From contig VTPC01090600.1 of assembly GCA_011009095.1 (NCBI GenBank), positions 145,657-209,656 of the forward strand: a stretch of DNA of 64,000 nt, given 5' to 3'. Positions 49,749 through 61,628 of this stretch are shown piece after piece. The notes beneath the pieces are model-generated. The model had not been told where the DNA came from and searched no databases. It was given only the letters and a program-made list of their open reading frames with translations. The DNA is from Ignelater luminosus. Lineage: Eukaryota > Arthropoda > Insecta > Coleoptera > Elateridae. A program made the translations under genes and the position numbers. Each line of letters begins with the position of its first letter. Position 1 is the first letter of the stretch.

Positions 49749-50689
49749 ATAATAATAATAATTGGGAAGATTGCGAATATAATTGTGACCTGAAGCTTAT
49801 AACTTTAGGGGCCTCCTTAATAAGCACAGCCTATTGTTACATTTTCATCGTCTTTAGAATTCTCCTTATAGAGCAGCATTGATGTACATTTCTATTAATT
49901 AGTATTCGTGTTATTGCACTCTTGACATCTTAAAATCTTCTACTTCTATGCAAGATTTTATGAAAATCAATATTCGTTTAAACTCTTAAGTTTTGTATAT
50001 AAAGTGAGAAAAACCTTTTTTTCTCAAAAAATACTTTTGGTAATTTTAACAATGAAAAAGTCTCAAATCTGTAAAATGTAAAAATTCAGTAATGCTGCTT
50101 TGCTTAGAATCTCAGAATGTGATGCTTTACTAACTTTACGGTAAATTTGCCACTATGAACAGTCCTGCATAATAAAGAAAAACAGAAAAGTGTTTATTGG
50201 GTTAATTAACTGAAAATTACAGAAAAGATAGGGAAAAGAAGAAGATCAAAGCAAAGATGGATATAAAGATCAAGTTTGTATTTAGAAGCAATTAACGTAT
50301 TAACGTATTAAAAGGAGAAAGGAACACACTTGTTCGTATCACGTTTTTGTTAAATCAAAACATTTTCAATTTATTATTATGTATTATGCATAATACGAAT
50401 CTAACTCGGAATTTATTGTTTCATAAATTGGAGTTTAAAAAATTATTTACTAATATCGTAAGCGAAATAGAAAATATAAAGTTAAAATGCGATTACTATG
50501 TTATTGGTATTAGAATTTTGTTTATTATTGAAAGGCACCAGCATAGCATAGCCTATTCTGCAGGATTTTGGTTTTTTTAGTTTTAAAACTAATACTGATT
50601 ACGTTAACCACATGTAAATTACATTAAAAGATGGTTTTGACCTTTCTACATGTTTATTGTACAAAAATAATTTATATTAATACATATAA
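49749..50689. other. No gene recognised
   Basis: This stretch starts with a short (ATA)n run. An 11-bp perfect hairpin (AATAATTTATA and its inverse) lies at 50666-50695 and may be the end region of the neighbouring Tc1 relic. The plus-strand frame 50347-50580 has no motif. Confidence 0.5.
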
Positions 50690-51545
50690 ATTATTAATAT
50701 TTTGTCAAACCGCCCTTGGCTTTTATTAGCGCGTTCACTCTTCTGAGCATACTCTTTATGTAGTTCATTTAGGCAGTGTGACAAATGCCAAACCATTCGT
50801 CCATCTGCTAGATCAATTTTGTCTGCAAAACCTGTTTATATTGATCTTGCCGCATGGTTCCCTCCACAATATATATCCTTGCCAATCCCTTCCCACTGAT
50901 GACAGACCATGTCATCACAAATGTGGGACGCTTGACTGTCTTCACTACACAGTCCATATGATACTTTTCGTGGTCTCCGAACAAACAAGCCTTATCATTC
51001 ATGATTTAAAATGTTGCCTCATTACTAAAGCAAGTCTGCTAAACGTGCAATAATAGCAATAAAATGTTCACATAAAATTATCTTTATTCACTTAATATCT
51101 GCCAATCGTCAACAGACAGGTCTTTATACAAATTGGTCCAACTTAATGGTTTTTTGACCATGGCTGATGTTGATTTTGGCTTTTTAACTGGCCTTTGACA
51201 TTTGAAGCCCATTTTATACAAATTTCTTTGTACAGCAGCAACTAATACAGTGTATCCTGCCTCCTAAAGTTTGTTTTTAAGTTCACAGTGGGCTGCCCTT
51301 CTGTACTCCACAGCTGGATTTCTCAAACATCGTCGGCCCCTAGTTGTTACTACAGGTTTTCTACCACAACGACCATTCCGAGCTGCTTCAACGGGTTGGT
51401 TCGCTTGCAGTTTCTGGCTTAAACGCCAAACTGACGATTGAGGTACTCCATATTGGTTTGAAATATCTCTTTGACCATATTGAGTATCAGTGCAACTGCA
51501 GACGATTTTTCATCTAAAGAAGGATCTTTACATTTGGCCATCTAA
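50690..51545 (-). mobile_element. Tc1-type transposon relic, second copy
   Basis: The minus strand starts MAKCKDPSLDEKSSAV and, across frames, continues RDISNQYGVPQSSVWRLSQK (paired helix-turn-helix), NGRCGRKPVVTTRGRRCLRN, YRRAAHCEL and SVDDWQIL. Catalytic-domain pieces follow: FGDHEKYHMDCVVKTVKRPT and FVMTWSVISGKGLARIYIVE. It ends with the family's typical C-terminus NALIKAKGGLTKY (about 50700-50735). The part expected between the second catalytic Asp and the C-terminus is missing, and several stops are present. It differs from the Tc1 relic at 31 kb and belongs to another subfamily. Confidence 0.75.
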
Positions 51546-51654
51546 GAAAATTCTAATCGAAGAATGATTGGCTGATTTCTCTATAAAAGCAAAGACTTCA
51601 AAGATGGCAACAAGAGATAGACTGCTTGGAACACAATTGCAATTGCAATGAATC

Positions 51655-52000
51655 CGAATGCCGAAGAGTGTCATAGATGACAAAAGAGCTATCTAGTTAT
51701 CTTTGATGCTGTTAAATTGGCTAAGGATTCAGGTGCCATATTATTTACGCTTCCGCCACACACGAGTCACAAACTCCAGCCTTTAGACATGTGCATGTAC
51801 AAGCCCTTAAAGTGTTGTAAAGCCTATGGGCCATGATTTGTGTCAAATCCTGACAAACGGAAAACAAATTTATGAGAAAATGGAACTTCTAAGTATAGCA
51901 TATCTGCTCGTCTTTCAACAAAAGAGTTACAAATTTCTGCACGGCAGAAATCACAAATAAACAAGAAAGTCCCTCAAATGTTGCAGCAAACATCTTCCTG
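51655..52000 (+). mobile_element. pogo/Tigger-like transposase fragment
   Basis: The plus strand reads FDAVKLAKDSGAILFTLPPH followed by TSHKLQPLDMCMYKPLK (about 51698-51810), then VSNPDKR and IYEKMELLSIAYLLVFQ (about 51840-51915). The string LPPHTSHKLQPLD is the hallmark of the DDE domain around the third catalytic residue in pogo-type transposases and their domesticated JRK and CENP-B kin. Only about 100 residues remain, with interruptions, and neither end was found. It abuts the Tc1 relic. Confidence 0.72.
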
Positions 52001-52780
52001 TAACTTTGAGTAACCAGAAATCTTAAGATCATTTCCATAGGCTAAAATAGCTGCAAATCCTTCCAAAACAGGTGATGGGAAAAAAAGTCAGTAATGAGGT
52101 GTGAAGAGGAACATATAGAGAAATTAAAAAAACCTTAAAGTAGAAGAAAAAGTAGAGAAACAGTAAAGACAAGCAACAGAGAAAGAAATCTATTTTAGAA
52201 CTTTTGGATTCAACTAGCAAAAGTGAAAGTGATATGATCGATATAACAGATTCTAGTGAAGCTGGCATTTTTAGTGATAGCGGAAGAGTCCATAAAATAT
52301 TTTATAGTACACGCTCGGCAAAATTGTTAGTTTGAAGACTGTAAACAATTCGCAAAATGCTGTTTTAGCGATCTAAGCCTCAAAGTCCCATGGCAACATT
52401 TTATTTTTTCTTACTACTGAATTGGTCATTGAAGTTAATAATAATAATTATAAATTTACAGTAAAATTTCTACAAAAAAAAGAGAAAGCCATACTTTCTA
52501 TTGTAAAATATGAAGCAACTGTTCTTTGATATGACATAGTTCGGGCCCTTCCCCTATCCACAAAACCGGGGAGGGAGTACAAGCAGACAGCAACATTTCT
52601 ATATTGTTCATATTAATTTTACAGTAACTTTCTGATTCCTTAGCTGCTGTAAAACAGAGAAGTATGTTAAAAATATAAATTTTTATTTTTGCGTTCATTT
52701 TCTTAGCTTTATAGTGAAATAATTTTAACTTAAGGGGATTGCCAAAGTGTTCCACTTGTGTGGCCACTGAACCCCTTATA
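52001..52780. other. No gene recognised
   Basis: This is A-rich sequence that may include the decayed 3' part of the pogo-like element, followed by ordinary AT-rich DNA up to the mariner target site. Confidence 0.45.
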
Positions 52781-54073
52781 TGAGGGTGGTCTGAAAAGTT
52801 TCCGACCTCAACGTGAAGATGGCAGCACTCGTAAATAAAAGCTACTAAATTTCGTTGTTCATCTGTTGACAGTTACCCACCAAAGTTTCAGCCATTTTGG
52901 ACGCGCAGTTTTTATGTAACAGTCGTTTGAGTGAGTTGATGTGAGTTTTTTTGTGAAAATGGACAAAATCGAGTATCGAGCTGTCATTAAATATTTGTTT
53001 TTGAAAGGCAATACGCCTTCGCAAATAAAAGATGAGTTGGATTCTGTGTATGGGGACTCTGCACCATCATTTACCACAGTGAAATTTTGGGCTGCTGAAT
53101 TAAAACGTGGCCGTAAGAGCTTGGGAGACGATGAACGTTCGAGACGTCCAAAAACTGCAACTACCGAAGAAAACATCGCCAAAGTTCACCAAATGGTGCT
53201 AGACGACCGCCGAATTAAAGTGAGAGAGATAGCAGAGGTTATGAACATGGCAAAAGAACGTGTTTGTCACATATTAAATCAACATTTAGGCATGAGAAAG
53301 CTGTCCGCGCGTTGGGTGTCGCGTTTGCTTACGTTAGACCAAAAACGTGTTCGAATGAATATTTCCAACGCTCTTTTGGCGCAGTTTAGGCGAAATAAAT
53401 CCGAGTTTTGGCGCCGATTAATTACTGTAGATGAAACTTGGATACACCATTATACGCCCGAAACAAAAATACAGTCCAGACAGTGGACTGCAAAGGGGGA
53501 ATCGGCTCCAAAAAAAGCAAAAACTGTTTTTTCCGCTGGGAAAGTGATGGCGACTGTTTTTTGGGATAGTCATGGAGTTATTTTAATCGATTATCTTCAA
53601 AAAGGATAAACCATTACAAGAGCATACTATGCATCATTACTTGACAAGCTGAAGGCAGAACTTGCGAAAAAACGGCCACATTTGCAGAAAAAAAAAATCC
53701 TGTTTCACCCAGACAACGCACCGTCTCACACCTCAGCGGTTGCCATGGTGAAAATCCACGAACTACAGTTTGAACTGCTTGACCATCCGCCTTACTCACC
53801 AGATCTAGCCCAAAGCGACTTCTTTTTGTTCCCTCATCTAAAAATTGCGCTCGGAGGACAAAGATTTTCGTCAAATGAAGAGGCAATCACCTTCGTGAAC
53901 AATTATTTTGCAGAGAAAAATGCCGAGTACTATTTGGACGGGTTACAGAGATGGGAGCATCGCTGGGAGAAGTGTGTAGAGTTACAAGGAGACTATGTTG
54001 AAAAATAAAAAAAAATTTTCAGAAAAAATGTCTTGTATCTTTGTTAGGTCGGAAACTTTTCAGACCACCCTCG
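52781..54073 (+). mobile_element. Full-length mariner, nearly intact
   Basis: Terminal inverted repeats of about 28 bp are almost identical: GAGGGTGGTCTGAAAAGTTT at the left from 52783 and the same string inverted at the right. Only the outermost base differs (T versus C). TA flanks both ends (52779-52780 and 54074-54075). At 1,293 bp it has the standard size for a complete mariner. The low divergence between ends and the near-complete transposase frame suggest this is among the youngest insertions in the window. Confidence 0.95.
52959..54008 (+). pseudogene. mariner transposase, one premature stop
   Basis: The ATG at 52959 (MDKIEYRAVI) opens a 349-codon frame of normal length, interrupted only by TAA at codon 217, where relatives have Lys (G-K-T-I). 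Residues 1-110 form the paired helix-turn-helix region (for example RVCHILNQHLGMRKL at 101-115), followed by the linker WVSRLLTLDQKR, where the usual motif has WVP. The DD34D triad is present: Asp158 in TVDETW, Asp252 in HPDNAP (family consensus HQDNAP) and Asp287 in SPDLAQSD (consensus SPDLAPSD). The frame ends VELQGDYVEK. As it stands it encodes a 216-residue DNA-binding piece with only the first catalytic Asp, which could in principle act as a repressor by binding the ends, though that is speculation. Confidence 0.93.
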
Positions 54074-56293
54074 TATGTATTACAATGGCCACTTTTCAGG
54101 TTATCAAAGAATCCTATATTTCTTGTTTAATATTTAATATTAAAGAAATGAGTTATTTAAACCCCTTTAGTATCTATTTCAGCCATGACACATAAGTTTC
54201 TTTTAATACGAAAACAAACTAAAATTCTAGAATGTGTCCATTGTACCCCGCTCATTCGTAACTGTATATGGCACAAAATTTCTTACTTGATGCAATGTTT
54301 AACATTAAATATGTACGGTTTACCGTGAAGCCACACCAAGTTTTTCTTCGGATGATAGTGTATCTGGTAAGATTAATTGTCTGCGAATCCTGGGTCAACT
54401 ATTTTGTAAAATGTTTTTAAAGATCGTCCAAACTATCTCGTGCATTTACTTAAAAACTTGTTATAAATTTCTTTTTTATTTGAACGAAAGTGCTGATTGC
54501 AGATAGTAAGTAAAGCATAAGATAAGACCGTGACTAGCATTAGCAGCAACAGTAACAGTAAAGTTGATTCTTTGCCGGCCCAAATGTTGTAATGATTGAT
54601 TCCTTGAACTTTGTTTAAATTACACTGATCTTGACACTTGGGCTAACACAACAGCAACAACTGAAAGTAAGCTGAAAGCGCGTAAATAGTTTTTTGGGGC
54701 AGTACAATTGTGTTTTCGCACTTTCCTGTTTGTTATTAATTTTCCCAAGATCCTGTATCACGCTCATTAGTTTCAGTAGCTTTCATTCAAGAGAACCTTG
54801 AAATACTCAAAAATATTTCAAAGTTGCTTAAGTGAGATAAAATTCAATTTAATAACATTTTTTGTAAAATGATCTGAACCGAATCTAAATATCTTGTTTC
54901 TTAAAGTTTTGGTTCTTTAGTCGTTTCAACCCATTTGACTCGAGCAGAAATCAACTTCAGAAAATGCATAAATCAGTAATTATTAAAGAGACTTCTAATT
55001 ACCTAACTATAACGACAGTACTTAAATATGTCTAAGCTTACAAAACTTTCTCCTATACTTTGAAACGATATTTTTTTAGAAAGACTGTTTTTCCAGATGA
55101 TGCAATTTCCTTAAGAACAGAAAACCCTTATCAGTGTAAAGAGCAATTTTTCCTTGTTGCACATGATGTTTGTGTTGATAGCTGGGTAAAAAAAGTAATT
55201 TTTCATACTTCATATACCATTTTGAAATAATTATTTAGTTTAAAGAAATTATAATTTCTTGTTGACTAATTTACTCTAGATTATTATCGAAAAAGGCCCT
55301 AACTTTTGACCTAATATCTAAAATAGTCACTTGTAAAGCGTTAATATGCATAATAAATCAGTTGATTTCCTTCTTTAATCATGTCTTGTCGATTTTAGGT
55401 TTTCCCGACATCGACTTTAAATTAACTACCTTATTTATGTCAATTTTAGAATACTCTCGTTGATAAAACTTTTCCAGTAAAATACCATTATTGTGTTTAG
55501 CAATATTGTTGTTTGCAAAAATTTAATAGTATTTTCCAAAAAGTCGTTAACATGGGGTTTTATAACTGATTTAAAGCACAATATGTAGGCCTTAGGGTGA
55601 AGTAAATTATTTTTCTGAACGCTAAAGCTCGATAATTCTGCATTAAAAAATATTTATTGTTAACTTCCCTAAAAGCACCAACCAGCCGAGTGATGCCCCA
55701 TACAACATAATTCAGATAATTAAACCCTGACTAACCACCCACCAGCAATAAGTTAACTATGCCATATTAGTCTTCAATGGCCAGTGTTGTTAGGGTCAAC
55801 AGAATTATGTTTTGTTCGGTCATCGATTGGGTGCTCTAGTATTAGGTTTAAGTGCATGTAATGCCTATCTATGTACTATGCAAATGTAAATCTAATATCT
55901 TAAATGGTTTTAGCTTAGGCAAGTATTTACAACACATACAAACTAAATGATATAAAGTTCATGGTAATTGGTTAAACCTAATGTAAATTCGATGTCGGCT
56001 TCCAAGCAAATAAAAAAGAATGGGTCTCATAATAACTTTATTATACGACCATTTCGCGTACAAATAAACTGTAAATCAAATTAAATGGCTCGGAAAACTA
56101 TATCTCAACGTGGAATTTTATTGTTCAATTATTTAGGTATGGTGAGGTGTCATGTGAAGTTTATGTTCGACTGCTTTTTCTATTATGACTTTTTCATGCA
56201 ACCACACAGCCGAGTTTGGTATTACCACTGCAGAATACATAATTAATGTATACAACGATCTTAATAATAACAGGGAATTACTAGGTATAAATA
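54074..56293. other. Gene-free AT-rich stretch
   Basis: No coding region or RNA gene is recognisable between the mariner and the transporter gene. Confidence 0.6.
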
Positions 56294-56299
56294 TTTATT
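56294..56299 (-). terminator. Polyadenylation signal of the transporter gene
   Basis: AATAAA on the minus strand lies 30 bases beyond the stop codon, implying a very short 3' untranslated region if used. Confidence 0.55.
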
Positions 56300-56328
56300 T
56301 AAACATAGTGCATTGAAATTTATAATAA

Positions 56329-57720
56329 TTATTCATCCGCACAAATCATAGACTTTCCAGGTGCAGTATGTTTTTTGTGTAATTCTTTAACAATCTCATA
56401 TATACTAGTATATGCGCCAGAAAAGATACCGATTAGCCCACCAAGTATCATGAGAACGTCAGTTATAACTACCCATTTTCCTTTGCCAAATTGATCGGGA
56501 TATTTAACGCATATATCCATAAGTGCTGGAAAGATTAGCTCCAAAGCAGGAATACATACTGCTCCAAATAAGGATATGATAAGTCCCAATAATGGTACAC
56601 TTACGGCTAAGACAAAAGTAAGCAACACTATTCCAAATCTGATTAAGTACTCCCACAGTAGCTTATATTTACTGTCATGGTATTCTTGTGATACGTAAGT
56701 ATTCCATATAATATCAACAGGTACATATCCATTTAGAGCGTAAGAAATATAAATAGCCACCGCATACATGCCCTGAATAAGTTTTGAGGCAGTCGATCTC
56801 TGTAAATTTAAAGTAACACTTGAGCATACTACTTCTTTCCATCTCCAGTAGCCAAGAAATCCCAAAAGCGCATATGTAACTACAATAACTGTCATGGAAA
56901 TATTTAATATGCCATATCTCAGCAGAAACTGAGAAGGATGTTGCATATTCTTTTCAACAGAAGTTATGCAGCCCACAGCAGCGACAGCAAACAAACAAGT
57001 ACCAACAAATAATGGAAATTTCTTAATGTCACCAAAATAACTCACGCCATCGAGTGAGGGTAGTGCTTCAAAAATGAAGTACAGCAATATACCAAAGGTT
57101 ATAAATGTTAGTACATTAGACAGGAGAGAGAAAGGCGCTAACCATTTTAAGTTTGGTATTGATAAAATAAATATAAAAAATGGAAACAACATTAGTATAT
57201 ATGCTTCAATTGAAAGAGGCTCTTCAAGATATGGATTCGTTAATTTCAATATATTTGCTGACACAAAAATGATATAGACGCTACATGCTCCTGTTTGATA
57301 TACAATCAAAAACGTGTCTACCAATATTTGAGCAAGAGTTCCAAATTTAGCAAAAGACTCTGGACCATACATTAAAGCAGCTTTCATTGCAACTGGGTAC
57401 GATAGATACGGTACCCGTAATCTTTTACATATAACATATTGAGATCTAATTAGTAAGTGTAAACCATATGTGCACACAACTCCAATGATAACAGTAAAAA
57501 GAAAGCCATTTATTATGCCCGCATGTTTGAAAGCTTCAGGCATCGCTAGAATACCTGTACCCAAACTTGCTTTGAGTACATGAATTAACGTTTCTCCAAA
57601 ATTAGTTCCATGTGGTGTCTCTCTATAATCGTGTGGATTATAATCCTCTACATTTTGGCCACCTTCAGTTGTGTACTTTCCTTTTATTTTATTTAATTGT
57701 TCCTGCCTTGAATCACCCAT
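56329..57720 (-). CDS. SLC36-type proton-coupled amino acid transporter (path-like)
   Basis: A 463-residue multi-pass membrane protein of the amino acid/auxin permease superfamily, SLC36 branch. In insects these proteins (pathetic and relatives) move small neutral amino acids with protons at the lysosomal or plasma membrane and feed into TORC1 growth signalling. Residues 1-45 form a hydrophilic N-terminus. HGTNFGETLIHVLKASLGTG (37-56) followed by ILAMPEAFKHAG is the first-helix signature. About eleven helices follow, with family motifs CTYGLHLLIRSQY (83-95), DTFLIVYQTGACSVY (135-149), SVTLNL (301-306) and SYALNGYVPVDII (326-338). The length is normal and the frame intact and intronless; most insect relatives have introns, so it may be a retrogene, although no poly(A) trace is seen. 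The usual F-A-L-E-A-I-G in the middle helix reads FAVAAVG (244-250), losing the Glu. The start has a good context (CAACCATGG). A splice acceptor (TCTATTAG) just upstream would allow a 5' untranslated exon. Confidence 0.95.
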   Translation of the reverse strand: MGDSRQEQLNKIKGKYTTEGGQNVEDYNPHDYRETPHGTNFGETLIHVLKASLGTGILAMPEAFKHAGIINGFLFTVIIGVVCTYGLHLLIRSQYVICKRLRVPYLSYPVAMKAALMYGPESFAKFGTLAQILVDTFLIVYQTGACSVYIIFVSANILKLTNPYLEEPLSIEAYILMLFPFFIFILSIPNLKWLAPFSLLSNVLTFITFGILLYFIFEALPSLDGVSYFGDIKKFPLFVGTCLFAVAAVGCITSVEKNMQHPSQFLLRYGILNISMTVIVVTYALLGFLGYWRWKEVVCSSVTLNLQRSTASKLIQGMYAVAIYISYALNGYVPVDIIWNTYVSQEYHDSKYKLLWEYLIRFGIVLLTFVLAVSVPLLGLIISLFGAVCIPALELIFPALMDICVKYPDQFGKGKWVVITDVLMILGGLIGIFSGAYTSIYEIVKELHKKHTAPGKSMICADE

Positions 57721-60184
57721 GGTTGATAGAGCTAATAGATTTTAGTGTGAGAATATCTCAGCTAATGTTTTCAATATCATACCATATATTTATAAAAAGC
57801 AAGTAATTATCTAAAATCAAAATGTCAGCAGAATTGGATATTTTTGTATTTTACTATACATAAACTTACTTTAATCAAGCATTCATTCATAACTTACTCG
57901 TAGAATTTTATGATTAAATGTCTTAAATACAAACAAAAATGGTATAAATTAAAATAAATCACAAGACATTCCGTTATGGAACGTCAAACCTCAAATATTT
58001 CATACATTCAGAACAAACTAGATAGACTGTTTGAAGTTTACTACACCACCTAGGATTTTAATCTAATAACACAAAGAAGGTTTAAAATTTACCTCTTTAT
58101 TTAATCATGACATTATATGAGTTTTGTAAGAATAATATGGTTTTTATACAGTTTGACTCAAAAGACAATTTTAACATAGCTAATTTCAGCAATGAAATAT
58201 TTCCGTTTATTAAGCACAGAAAGGAGGTGAAGGCAGAGAAGACGGCTAATTAGGAAACGTAGAAATCTGGAACCAGAATGCTGTTTACACTTAAGGATAT
58301 CTAGAAGATGCTGACGCATTTCTAAGGTTGTCACGAAAGGAGAGTTTGAAAATGTAAGAAATGAAGGAATTGCAAAGTCAAATTACCCTGCTTCGTTTAA
58401 AACAGTAAGTTACGCCTTTCTTTCTTTCGATATTTTTGTGTATACCTATTTTAAAACCGAAATATCTATTAAAATAAAAGACTGAAAAAACAAAACTCTG
58501 TACCATTAAAGTAATTATACTCAGAATCCAAAAATGCAAAAAAATACATCAGCATTAATTTAAAATAATATACAAACCTTTTTCATCAAATTGTAAAAAT
58601 CGAACAAGCAGAATGTTTGCATTACCCTGCTGGTGTGTATATAAGCTCCCTATTGGTATGGTATGACAATGGGAACAATAAAAAAGCACCAAGTTCAAAA
58701 ACACACGCTTCGTATGTTTAAATTAATGGAAACACATTATCAGAAACGGTGCATAATGCATTATTTTCATGTTAGATTTGCAACAACAAAAAAAAAACCA
58801 AAACCGAATTCCGCTAATACACCATTGTTACTTCTCGTTCATTCCTGCTTGCTACAGATTTTTTCATACCCCACAATTATTTTTGGTTTGGTCCTTTCTT
58901 TTCATTTCACTAATACAATTTTTTGCATTCTGAGCCTTCTCTACTAATATTTGTAGTGGTTGAGTCTAGTTTTTTCGGTTTTTTATTTTGTTTCAACGAA
59001 ACAAAATTTGATTGCTGTGTCTTTGTAGTGAACTCATCAGAATAGGATAACGGCGATCAATTTTTGATGTTTTTAGTAGATGCCGTTTAATTCTTTAATA
59101 CTTCTAATTATGTTATATTAGTGGTTTTATATAAATGAGTATGAAGTGTGTAAGCACTGATCATCGTTATCCTCCACTCAAGAGTCCACTACAAGGATGA
59201 AACGAACATCTGGACGTGCGATAGGGTAAGAAAAATTACGAAGACGTTGTGTCACTGTCAGTGCTGATCTCTAAAATAGACATCAATTGTTGATGAACTA
59301 GAAGACTGCCTTAGTAATTTCCTACTGACAGATTTATCCACCAGATTTTGTGGCTTACGTGCTTATTCGAGATGAATAACAGCAAGAGTCTCATGGTTTG
59401 ATTGAGTGTAATTAAAGAAATGTCAAGAAATGGGTCTGTATATATTCTATAATTTTCGTACAGTTTTTTGACAGTATTCAGTCGAGGAAAGTTTTTCAAA
59501 TTAAACTTTGCCTGTTTAGATAACCATCTTGTATAGACATGCACATAGAGTTTAACAGTTTTGTTTTTCAGACAACTATCAACATTTAACAGTTTTGCAT
59601 CAAGTTCCATGTTTATTATCTCCTTTTTTATAGAAACTGCAAACAGTTTTAATGTGATACCTTTCGGTTTACCTATTAGAAACTTATTTTGCAAAGTATA
59701 CGCGTAGAAATCTACACAGACGACACAGACAAATTTTTGTTGGCTAGATATTTTCCTGAGATGAAATTTATCGTCAATTTATCTTAGTTAACCAGTTATC
59801 AGCTTTCAAAGCTGCATGCAGACATGTTAACTTTCGGGCGCATCACCACTGCATGTGAAGATATCCAAAGTGGAAGATGTGTAAGTATGCCAGAAAGCTT
59901 TCATAAATCTTTATGAGATCACTAACAGAAGAATTATCACAATAAAAAGATGCCCTAGTGATAAAGGCAATTGTTGTCTTGACAAAACGGGAAGACATGG
60001 TAACACAGCCCACAAAATCGACGACCAAACTTTTGAATAGGTACATAAGCACATTAAAAGTTTTAAAAGGCAAAAGTCGCACTACAGCTTAATCAATACT
60101 TGACGAATATACTTAGCTGAATCTCTAAATATAAAAAATGCATTAGCCTTACCTTGAGAAAAAAATATCCGGGAAAAAAGCACA
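57721..60184. other. Mostly gene-free
   Basis: The first part may contain the promoter and 5' leader of the transporter. A perfect 10-bp hairpin is listed at 58985-59007. Minus-strand frames at 59311-59694 (127 codons, containing YTRWLS, weakly like the TRWLS of ZBED/hAT-type proteins) and 59843-60082 may be traces of a decayed transposase, but I cannot support a call. Confidence 0.4.
58985..59007. repeat. Perfect 10-bp hairpin
   Basis: ATTTTGTTTC and GAAACAAAAT are separated by AAC. There is no T-run or gene end beside it that would give it an obvious role. Confidence 0.85.
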
Positions 60185-61099
60185 AGTTACAAAACTTACG
60201 GAAACATTTTTTTAAAAGATTTTAACATACGATTTGGTTACCCCAGATCTGATACTTTAGCACGTGTGACGCGACAAAAATAAAAAAAGATTCATTTGAA
60301 TTAAAAATTCGCAATTCTGCACAGAATTTTATAAAAAGAAACAAAACGAAAAGAAGATTTGAAAGAAAGAGAAAAATTATGAAGCCATAACAATGGATCT
60401 TTCTAAATATCTACCGTTGCCTAATATAATCACTAACGGCGTTTATTATAAAAGGCAACTTTGTACAAAGATGCTGAAACCAGAAATTTAACATCTGCAT
60501 ATATTTTATGACTCTTGCCTTGGGCAAAGCAAAAATTTTAGACTAATGCGATTTTTGCGTTACATGGTTCATGCAAAGAAAAAATCTCAGTCGGTGTACA
60601 TTATATTTCCAGAAAGTGGTCACTCTTATTTATAAGCGAAGGATTTTGGTCCTTTAAGCAAAAATCTTTGGTCGGAGCTCCTGTTCAATGGGTTGATGTA
60701 TTAGAAGAAGCAAGAGTGAAGCCGACTCAATTTGATGTTTTCTACTGTAACCAAGAAATGTTTTATGCTTGGACAAAATTTTTATCGCCGTTCTTTAGGA
60801 AAACACCCATTCCCCACAAGACCTATGAAGGAAATACAGTTTACCAACAATCATTCATGCACCGTGGCGGTGAAAGGAGCAGCACATAATGCAGCTCCCA
60901 CACGGATTGTTATTACTGGACGCAATTCAATGTTACCATCAGATTCCCATCCGCAGCACAGCTATTTTCGATTAATACCAATTCCAAACAAGAAGTTTAA
61001 TCAACTCTAGGAATTAAAGACATTTGTAGCAGAGGAACACCGACCTTACTACGAGCAGCTATCATGGGTCAGTGAAGACCAAAGTGACGATGGGTTTGA
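60185..61099 (+). pseudogene. DUF7869-like (RNase H-fold, transposase-like) protein, broken
   Basis: Plus-strand frames follow one protein in order: NIRFGYPRSDT (about 60220), EAITMDLSKYLPLPNI and VYYKRQL (60385-60465), LHIFYDSCLGQSKNFRLMRF (about 60495-60560), VYIIFPESGHSYL (about 60595-60635) and WVDVLEEARVKPTQFDV (60690-60740). MFYAWTKFLSPFFRK (from about 60760) follows, then, in a neighbouring frame, PFPTRPMKEIQF, TRIVITGRNSMLPS and ELKTFVAEEHRPYYEQLSW. The FYDSC-GQ-KN and P-SGHSYL motifs are, as I recall, typical of the uncharacterised arthropod and cnidarian proteins labelled DUF7869, which look like transposase relatives. A segment between KRQL and LHIFYDSC, where homologs continue, is missing, and several frame changes occur. 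The final codons SDDGFD are followed immediately by a strong splice donor, GTAAGTATT, at 61100, so the source gene had introns and this is not a retrocopy. Confidence 0.62.
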
Positions 61100-61628
61100 T
61101 GTAAGTATTTTATATCTTCACCAATACAGTACGTACATACGTTCTCGCTGTCATCCTACACTCAGATCCGCACTTACGCATACACACTCCTGCAGCAAAC
61201 TACTATCTAATAACATGCTAATACAGTAGTGTTTTAATAAAAAATATTTTTTCTTAACAGACAGTTTTTAGCGTGAACTTTATGCTGCCCAATTAGACTT
61301 GGATCGTTTTTCCCACACATTTCTCTTACATAAGTTTACCTTTGCTTTTTTCTCAAAGAGATCGTCAAAGCTTTTAGTTTGTCGCACATATAGACGTTCA
61401 ACCGTGTATCAGTATTACATTGTTTTGAATATTTTGTTCTTTTATTATATTTAAGCCAATTGTTACTACGTTTCAAACATTAAAATCTAAATATCTCAAA
61501 ACTTAGTTTTTATGACTTAGTAGATGGTTTTTCCCGTGTATAAGTTACAAATGTGTAAACATGACTGTTTTGACGTTATTCAGTTATTTCTTGTGAAACG
61601 TATATAAACTTTCTGATGTAGGGAGGGG
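61100..61628. other. Possible intron and end of the DUF7869-like gene
   Basis: A donor GTAAGT at 61100 is matched by a plausible acceptor, TTTTTTCTTAACAG, ending at 61259. The joined reading would add TVFSVNFMLPN and a stop. This is suggestive only. Confidence 0.3.

Noticed and set aside
59311-59694. 127-codon minus-strand frame with YTRWLS, weakly like ZBED/hAT-type transposases
   Set aside because: Only one short motif matches and neighbouring family motifs are absent.
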